A DNA stretch of 25,930 nucleotides from Mnemiopsis leidyi (lineage: Eukaryota > Ctenophora > Tentaculata > Lobata > Bolinopsidae). Made by a program: the position numbers and the translations under genes. Shown here in pieces: positions 19,373-25,930 of the stretch. The stretch is from positions 133,500 through 159,429 of the forward strand of contig JH153048.1 of NCBI GenBank assembly GCA_000226015.1. The letters are read 5' to 3'. The number at the start of each line of letters is the position of its first letter. Positions within the stretch are counted from its first letter, which is position 1. The notes under the pieces were generated by a model that was not told the DNA's origin, did not search any database, and was given only the letters and a program-made list of their open reading frames with translations.

Positions 19373-22300
19373 CTAATCTCTCTGATCCCCACATAAAACG
19401 TTGCTGCTGTTGATACCCTCCTCCTCGTGGGGATTCTCTCCAAATCTCTTGTCTTTAAGAGAACAAACTAAACTGGCAGGAATATGGGATACCGCTACAC
19501 AATTCTCCTCCGCTCCACAAATCTGAAAATTACCATGTCACGTGTTAGTTCTGAGCTGCACGTGACCCAAATTGTCGGCCAGGATAATGCCATATGGTAA
19601 TCGTATATTCATTGTGCCACAGCAAATAGCTAAATAGGCCCAGGTTATATAGGCCCAAATTATGCAACTTCTTTTGATTTCTTGTATTAATTCCAATCAG
19701 ATGTTTTCATTTCTAATAGTTAACATCAATGTAAAAATTACCTCTAAACAATCTTGTATCGTTTTAACATCCAAAATAGCTTTAATCTCGGCACCCTCGT
19801 AATTGTAGTCTTCTCTAACACACCCACAATCCCTAAGATAACAATCCTGAATATCGTAATCTTCTCCCTCACAGTCTTGTCCACCGTTGGAAGGGGCGGG
19901 GTTGTCGCAGGTCCTGTTTCTTGTCTGAATTCCACCTCCACATTCCACAGAGCAGTTTGACCAGGCTCCAAACTCGCTCCACTCTCCATCAACTGATGTT
20001 AAGTATTTAGTAAGTTTAGACGATTTTGCCCAATAATTTCAATAAATTCGCTTTATTGAAGATATAAGAAGTTTTTACTGTATTTTTCACGCTAACCGAT
20101 TTGGCCTTGGATTGTAAACTCATCAAGCATTTTAATTTCTTGTTTCCCACAAACATGGTATGACAATTATTGGATATTAAGGAAATTCCAAATTTATGCG
20201 GCGGGAACATTTCATAAATAGCATCGAAAATTAACCCTCACCTGGACAATCTACTTCATCTGAACCGTCTGCACAGTCATTATCCCCGTCACAAATTGAG
20301 CTATTGAATATGCAGGGCCCATCTTGGCACTGGTAGTCACATCTCTTTTTTAAGATTTGATTTTGCAGCTCTTCGGTTCCTGTTGAATTGCTTGTTCCTT
20401 CAGTTGGTAATCCCTCAGTTGAATTGGTGGGCACCTCGACGTCTGATCCTTCGCTAGTTGGCCCCTCTGTTGTTGGTTCTTCGGTTGTTGGTCCTTGTGT
20501 TGTTGATCCCTCCGTTGTTGGCTCTTCGGTCGTTGGTCCCTCTGTTGTTGGTTCCTCGTTTGTTGGTCCCTCGGTTGTTGGTCCCTCTGTTGTTGGTCCC
20601 TCGGTTGTTGATCCCTCTATTGTTGGTCCCTCGGTCGTTGATCCATCTGTTGTTGGTACCTCGGTTGTTGATCCCTCTATTGTTGGTCCCTCGGTTGTTG
20701 GTCCCCGAGTAGTTGGTCCTTCAGTTGTTGGTCCCTCGGTTGTTGGTACCTCCGCTGAATTGAAAGATTCTTTTCCTGTTGGCCCTTCTGATGCTTCGGT
20801 GGAATTTGTCGGTACCACAACAGTGGGTGCTTCTGTTGAATTCAATGATCCTTTGTTAAATTGAGTCTCTGTTGGTGGTGCGACAGTTGGTGCTGCGACA
20901 GTTGGTCCTTCTGTAGAATTCGTTGCTCCTTTACTACTTGGTCCCTCAGTAATACTTGGAGGTGCTTTGCTTTTTGATCCTTCGTCTGTGGGTCCTCCCA
21001 CGGTGCCCTCAGTTGAATTCGTGGAACCCTCGCTTTGAGGTCCCTTGGTTGACTCGTTTTTCGGTGCTTCAGTTGGCCCTGCAGTCGAATTAGCTTTTCC
21101 CATGGTGGTTGGGGCCACTGATGAATTGTCATTTTTTCCTTTTGGTGCTTTGGTGGGTTCTTGTTCTGGTTCAGGTTCTGCGGATAGGATTAATTTAGGT
21201 AGTGAAGCGACCCGATCAGCCCAGAATATGGCAGCATTCTGGCCCGGGAGGCTACATATATCAATCGGGATCCTTAGCAGAACGTCAAGCACGCTCACTG
21301 ACTTACCCCACGACAGACTATTTACCGCTTATGTATGTTTTATTCCATACCACTAAAATAAAGTTTACTATTATACCTTGGCCGGGGCAGGGCTCAGTGT
21401 TACAAGCCGACACCTCCGTATCGTCCCCAATACAGTCCTTCCCGCCAAACCTCGGTGTTGGATTATCACATGTCCTCTTCCTGGTCTTGAAGCCGCCCCC
21501 ACAGTCCGTGCTACAGAAGCCCCAGTCCCCGTACTCACTCCACCCCCCGTCACGTGGTGTGGCTGTGAACAAAGGGTCTGTGATCTGGTGTGACGTCGGT
21601 GTCACGTCACACCATTTAGGCAGCTGTGAGTTTTTACTCAAATTTAAGAAATTTTAAACAAATTTACTTCGACATAATCGATTGATTTGATCTTTCGGTA
21701 ACCTAAAAACCCGAATTATACTTAAGTTCAGCCTTTTTGGTAAGTGTGAGATTTTTTAACCCTATTAACGTCCACTGAATGCATTTTATCAAGGGGTCGA
21801 ACCTAGATGGCATTTGAGGAAGACGTCTTCTGCGTGTTCGCAGTTGTGTTGACGAGAATACTCGCACGTAGCCCAGGATGTCCCGTTGCAAGCAATATCG
21901 TCAAGCTTTATTTTTAGCTTCCTTTGCAGTTCCGGGTAAATCGTTCCTAGATACAGGTATTGTTAGTTCTACATTAGGAGCAAAAGAAACTCGGCCCCTC
22001 GCGGTCGCCAAACATGGAGGTTTCTGAAGTATATGACAAAAATTGCACTAATGTGAAATATAACACTATCATATAGGCCACGTCATACTTGAGAACTAAC
22101 AAATGTTAGTTCTGAGAAAAAGAACAAAATGCCAAACAAACATACAAAGTACAAACAACAAACAAACAAACAAACAAATTAAGAAACAAACTAACAAACA
22201 AACAAAATAAGAAAACGAACAAACAAACAACCAAACCGTTCCTCCAGGACGTGGCAGCATGATGTCCCATCTTTCTGCAGATAAGATTTGCCGTCTGGTT

Positions 22301-24660
22301 CGTCCAACCATCGTTACAGACAGTTCCACCCTCGAACAAGAGAAGACCCTCCGAGTCGTCCGTTATTACGTTCTCATTGGGGTCGACTAACACGAACTCT
22401 GTTGTTGCTATTTTTAGAAACGTGCATCCAAGTTAGGCTTATTCGAAATTTTACATAGGCATAATAAAGGTCTCGCAAATCATGGATTCTGTTTCATATG
22501 TTGTATCCTTTTTTCGTGGTTCTCACTGGCTCGAAGAGTCCTGACGCAGAGCAGCTTTAATTTTTGCCAGCTACTGATATCTCAAATATAGTATATATAA
22601 TAGTATATATAAGTTATCTCCACTAACCAAAACAATCGAAAGTGTTACAAGCCCTAGTTTGTGTCGCCTCTCCTAGACAGTCTGCTCCGCCACCTTGGGG
22701 TACGGGGTTGGTGCAGGTTCTGGAGCGGCTCTGTTTGCCGCCCCCGCACTCCGCCGTGCACATGGACCACTTGCTGAAGTCCGACCAGCCTCCTGCTCGC
22801 TTTTCCACTGCGAGGGTGGGCTTTTGAAGTTATAGCTATGAAACCAGATACTGATTGGTGAATTGATAAGCAACTAAGCCTGTAGATGAGTAAGTTGGTG
22901 ATCCAGTTAATGAACGTCGAGATAAGTGAGCAGATACGTGAGCAAATGAAAGAGAAGGTGATTGAGATATAAGTGAGTAGATAAGTTTGAAGATAAGTGA
23001 GCAAATAGTGAGCAGATAAGTGAGCAAATAGTAAGCAGATAAGTGAGCAAATAGTGAGCAAATAGTGAGCAGATAAGTGAGCAAATAGTGAGCAAGAAGA
23101 GTTGACAAACCCGCAATGCAGGTAAGCAGGACATCCTCCTTGTGTACACAGTTGGTGGACCTGGTGTAGTTACAGGAACTCCACTGGTTGTTCTTGCACT
23201 CCACGTCGTCCAGTTTGATGTTTCTGGCGTACTGCATCTCCCCGAACACCAGACCACTTCTCCAGCTCAGGGCTTTAGGGAAGCTTAGCTCTGAGGGGAT
23301 TAGATGTAAATATCTTGAAATTGTTGAGAAGTTTAGCTCAGGGCTTTAGGCAAGCCTAGCTCTGAGGGGATTAGATGTAAAAATCTTGAAATTGTTGAGA
23401 AGTTTAGCTCAGGGCTTTAGGGAAGCCTAGCTCTGAGGGGATTAGATGTAAATATCTTGAAATTGTTGAGAAGTTTAGATCAAGTGAGCAAGAAGCCTTG
23501 GTCGTTAGATTTAGAAATGTTTCGCTGGACCGCAGAATTGTGAGATCAATTGAGTCTGAGACAGCTTAGTAACTTTTACCTTTACAGATGGCGTTGGCGC
23601 TGTGATTGTTAAACTTATCATCACATACAGTCCCCTCTTCGTACAGCAACAAACCTTCTTTACTTCCAATTTTTATTGTTTCTCCAAACTCATCGGCTAG
23701 CCTGAATTCTGGAATAATTTTATTGTTCAATTCTGGAATAATTTTATTGTTCATGATCATTTATGATTCATGAAATTGACTGAAAGGAGCGGAGAGTTGA
23801 ATCTGTTATCATAAATGGCAGCTCATTTAGTTTCCCATTTCGGGACGACATGACATAATATATGCTTTTATCATGATGATTATCTAACATTCTAACATCA
23901 TTCTAACATGTACATCATTAAACTCCTAAACGATAACGAATATTCGGTACCTTTGCAATTGAAGGTATTGCACTCCCCCACTTCAGTGACGTTTCCCTCG
24001 CAGTTCGCTCCACCGTACCGAGGTGTTGGGTTGGTGCAGGTCCTATCCCGGGAATGTGTCCCGCCGCCACACTTGGCGCTGCACGTCGTCCACTTCCCGT
24101 AGTCACTCCATCCCCCGTCCCTGGGCAGTGCTGGGGGAAAGACGATTAAGTGGTTTATTTGTGTATTGTATGGTTACATCGGTTTTAAATACTGATTTTT
24201 ACATTGACCTAGTTGCAATGTTTAGTTAGGCTCAACAGAGCTATCGAAAACGTCAGTTTACCATAATATATATAACTTTCCATCAAGAATTAACTATTTT
24301 AACAAATTTGTTTGACTTAGAGCTTGACATACCATTACCAAGTTTGACTTGAACATACCAAGTTTGACTTGAACATACCAAGTTTGACTTGAACATACCA
24401 AGTTTGACTTGAACATACCAAGTTTGAATTGAACATACCAAGTTTGAATTGAACAAACCAAGTTTAAATTGAACATACCAAGTTCACAGGCGATGATGAC
24501 GTCATTATCGTGAGTACATTCGGTGTTTCTCTCCGCAGTGCAGGTCGTCCAGTCGTCGTTTTTGCAATGGACGTCCGCTAATTTTATTTGCCGTTGTCGT
24601 TGGACGTCCTCGTATAGGATGCCTTGTCGGAACGATATGGCAGTGTGGTGTCCCATTTCT
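19373..24660 (-). CDS. Modular secreted/surface protein: SRCR-TSP1-SRCR-TSP1-SRCR-TSP1-mucin-LDLa-TSP1-PAN (5' partial)
   Basis: Minus-strand exons: 24660-24479, 24130-23951, 23708-23580, 23290-23111, 22807-22628, 22407-22237, 21946-21803, 21562-21377, 21177-20242, 19992-19742, 19522-19373 (895 residues visible). Nearly all junctions are phase 1, the hallmark of exon-shuffled extracellular modules. In order: C-terminal half of SRCR 1 ([13 protein letters not shown] ... DVIIAC); TSP1 ([19 protein letters not shown]); SRCR 2 on two exons; TSP1 ([12 protein letters not shown]); SRCR 3 on two exons; TSP1 ([12 protein letters not shown]); a Thr/Pro-rich stretch; LDLa; TSP1 ([12 protein letters not shown]); and a PAN/apple-like end. 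The short last exon ([15 protein letters not shown] ... VLCGDQRD, stop TAG) completes the PAN domain begun by [18 protein letters not shown]. The first SRCR exon starts in phase 2, so its N-terminal half and the signal peptide lie upstream, probably past the window edge. Such proteins bind glycans, microbes or matrix; the ligand here is unknown. Confidence 0.88.
20242..21177 (-). CDS. Mucin-like PTTEGP repeat plus LDLa exon of the mosaic gene
   Basis: A single 936-nt exon encodes an acidic start ([12 protein letters not shown]), then roughly 250 residues rich in Thr, Pro, Ser and Glu. The core is six-residue PTTEGP-type units (about 20457-20750), with variants such as GSTTE, EEPTT and NSTE sequons around them. 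An LDLa module closes it: [20 protein letters not shown] then [15 protein letters not shown], with six Cys and the acidic calcium-binding DxxDCxDGSDE motif intact. The repeat is likely an O-glycosylated stalk separating the SRCR/TSP1 head from LDLa-TSP1-PAN. The antisense frame across the same repeat is a shadow. Confidence 0.9.
22130..22236 (-). repeat. (GTTT)n tract starting at the SRCR 3 donor
   Basis: On the minus strand the exon ends AGGAACG and the intron opens GTTTGGTTGTTTGTTTGTTC, continuing as GTTTG-type repeat for about 100 bases. The donor GT (22236-22235) is formally the first unit of the tract. Confidence 0.8.
22920..23095 (-). repeat. GTGAGCAAATA / GTGAGCAGATA minisatellite downstream of the SRCR 2 donor
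   Basis: About a dozen copies of an 11-13 bp unit (plus strand GTGAGCAAATA or GTGAGCAGATAA) form most of the intron after the exon ending at 23111, beginning about 20 bases from the donor. Ser/Leu-rich ORFs through it are artefacts. Confidence 0.85.
23264..23477 (-). repeat. 71-bp triplication of the SRCR 2 acceptor and exon start
   Basis: AGCTCAGGGCTTTAGG begins at 23264, 23335 and 23406, and GCTCTGAGGGGATTAGATG at 23288, 23359 and 23430: exact 71-bp periods. Each unit holds CCCCTCAG/AGCTA on the minus strand, that is the acceptor plus about the first 27 bases of the exon. Only the copy at 23290 continues into an open SRCR exon. The two upstream copies read to a TAA after about nine codons. 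Confidence 0.92.
23708..23754 (-). repeat. 24-bp duplication across the SRCR 2 N-half acceptor
   Basis: AATTCTGGAATAATTTTATTGTTC occurs twice in tandem on the plus strand (about 23705-23728 and 23729-23752). On the minus strand each copy gives AAAATTATTCCAG/AATT; the exon-proximal copy (AG at 23710-23709) joins in phase to the SRCR exon. The second is a decoy acceptor 24 bases upstream that would add eight in-frame residues. Confidence 0.85.
24333..24485 (-). repeat. 20-bp tandem array containing repeated copies of the SRCR 1 donor
   Basis: About seven units of AACATACCAAGTTTGACTTG (variants GAATTG and AAATTG) lie head to tail. On the minus strand every unit contains ACTTG/GTATGTTC, the same string as the functional donor (GT 24478-24477), so there are several nearly equivalent donors at 20-bp intervals. 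Homogeneous copies lie away from the exon and variant copies close to it. Confidence 0.9.
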
Positions 24661-25930
24661 CTGAAAAAGTAGCGACTTTTGGATCTACGAAATTCCTTAT
24701 ATATAACGGTACTACCTGAACGATGAACTTAAGTTTTTCGTCTCTCGTAAGCAGTATAAGAAATTATTCTTCTTCCATAAGATTTTCTATGAATACCTGT
24801 CCGTTTTCCAGGGAACCTCAAGTCTTTGAATATCTCATCTAGATAATGAACCCATGTACCATTGTACCTCCTCAATTATACCTCGAGTAGTCAGCCTGCT
24901 CATCTTAATAGCAGCCGCTATCCTAGAAACTACCTATCACGGTCTTTCTTCTATTGAACACATACCCTCATGAACAATTTACCGCTCAACCCAAAACAAC
25001 ACGATTCTCCTTCCGCATTTAAATCCTCCTTAACAAAATACCTTTGGGAATCAGTCTGTTATCAGCATCGGTGTAACCTTAACAATAGTTAACTCAACAC
25101 ATTAGTCATTCAGACAGTTATTCACATATTTCACCCTCACCTTCCATAACACTCGAATTAATCAACCAAAATATTTGTATAAAATCGATGTTATACTACA
25201 ATCAAAAATATTTCATTAAAGTTCTTTGATAATAGAACCATAAAGTTTTACTTGTTCTAAACCCTATCATCAAATTTGAAATTTTACGCCCTGTTCCATA
25301 CAATTAAAAACATCAATTTTCTGATTCATCCAATGATTGATTTTTGCGATAATTCTAGATTTGGATTGCCCATAAAGTATATTCAAATCCACATTGAATA
25401 TTTGAATTCTTAATCAACTCTAACAAAGGATGGTATACTTTTGCTGATGCGAATGCTAATTCTACGCCGTATCCCCTACAATGAATAACATCAGTATTCA
25501 GTTCATATAAAGATATAATGATAATTTTTTGCGATTATTCTATAATTGGAAAAGTAGATTCAAGTCTTTATCTTTAATCTACTCTATGAAAGGATAGTAA
25601 ACTTTTGCTGATGCGAATGCTAATGCCCCTACATTCCTACAACATATATTATTAAACGTAAGTTTAATGCTTCAATTAATGATATGTTTACGATAACACT
25701 ATATTGCCTAAGAAGTAGATTTTGCCTGTGGGGATTGAATTATTGAATTGTTTATTTACTCCAATGGGCAGTTCATATTTTAGGTTGATACACGTTGGTA
25801 CGACGATGATCATCATAATACTTATATCGAGTTCGATGATATCAAGTTCTTTAGTTCAATATTCAAATCAAGGTTGACAACATTGTGCAATACTATTCAT
25901 GATGACATTATAGCATGCGCTACTGACCGA
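24661..25930. other. Non-coding 5' side of the mosaic gene
   Basis: I looked for the missing N-terminal half of the first SRCR and for a signal-peptide exon on the minus strand and found neither. AT-rich; the only structure seen is the tandem repeat at about 25270-25640. It is probably intron, with the upstream exons beyond the window. Confidence 0.5.
25270..25640. repeat. Diverged tandem repeat of about 164 bp
   Basis: ACTTTTGCTGATGCGAATGC occurs at 25437 and 25601, an offset of 164. It is preceded in both by a CTCTAACAAAGGAT / CTCTATGAAAGGAT sequence. TTTTTGCGATAATTCTA and TTTTTGCGATTATTCTA (about 25342 and 25527) and TACGCCCTGTTCCATACAA / TACGCCGTATCCCCTACAA show the same register. About 2.5 units are present. 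It may be a satellite fragment. Confidence 0.65.

Noticed and set aside
20388-20864. Plus-strand Val/Gly/Pro/Ser repeat ORF
   Set aside because: It is the antisense of the PTTEGP-coding repeat in the mosaic gene exon, which has splice sites and an LDLa domain in its own frame.
22654-23257. Leu/Ser/Tyr-rich minus-strand ORFs with membrane-like stretches
   Set aside because: They read through the GTGAGCAAATA intronic minisatellite; the true SRCR and TSP1 exons end and begin at consensus splice sites on either side.
24333-24485. 20-bp array as CRISPR or coding repeat
   Set aside because: No spacers; it lies after a splice donor, and the encoded repeat is simply intron read-through.

Overview
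This window reads as nuclear DNA of an invertebrate animal. It is AT-rich, genes are split into many short exons with GT/AG introns, and the recognisable proteins are animal families: an NRF-6-like multi-pass acyltransferase, CREG, and an SRCR/TSP1/LDLa/PAN mosaic protein. There are also relics of eukaryotic transposons. I cannot name the phylum. No bacterial operon, tRNA, rRNA or CRISPR array was seen.

Layout. 1-1440: repeat-rich flank with a 29-bp inverted-repeat family and a decayed ISXO2/Merlin-type transposase between palindromic GGAATTCCAC arrays. 2015-11053 (+): a 20- or 21-exon gene of the nose-resistant-to-fluoxetine (NRF) acyltransferase-3 family. One extra 440-nt exon encodes a separate extracellular-type domain and may be alternatively spliced. 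11680-12182: tail of a non-LTR retrotransposon. 12789-17355 (+): a four-exon gene for an unrecognised small protein rich in Trp, Tyr and Pro. Its third intron holds, on the opposite strand, a complete three-exon CREG gene (15092-13754). 17356-19300: spacer with an interstitial telomere-like tract and an unassigned ORF. 24660-19373 (-): an 11-exon, 5'-truncated gene for a secreted or surface modular protein: SRCR, TSP1, SRCR, TSP1, SRCR, TSP1, Thr/Pro mucin stretch, LDLa, TSP1, PAN. 24661-25930: non-coding, with a diverged tandem repeat of about 164 bp.

Gene models were built by hand from reading frames, splice consensus and phase. Phase is consistent through the NRF gene (856 aa without the extra exon, 995 aa with it), CREG (220 aa) and the mosaic gene (895 aa visible). 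The four-exon gene has one unresolved phase break between exons A and B.

The most unusual signal is that tandem repeats repeatedly sit on splice junctions. Several arrays contain extra copies of the donor or acceptor, and sometimes of the first coding bases or start codon. Others begin or end exactly at a junction. In CREG a 33-bp duplication across a donor, followed by a GT-to-AT change in one copy, appears to have turned intron sequence into an 11-residue insertion. In the mosaic gene an acceptor with the first bases of its exon is present three times. These look like independent local duplications that created decoy splice sites, some of which were probably recruited.
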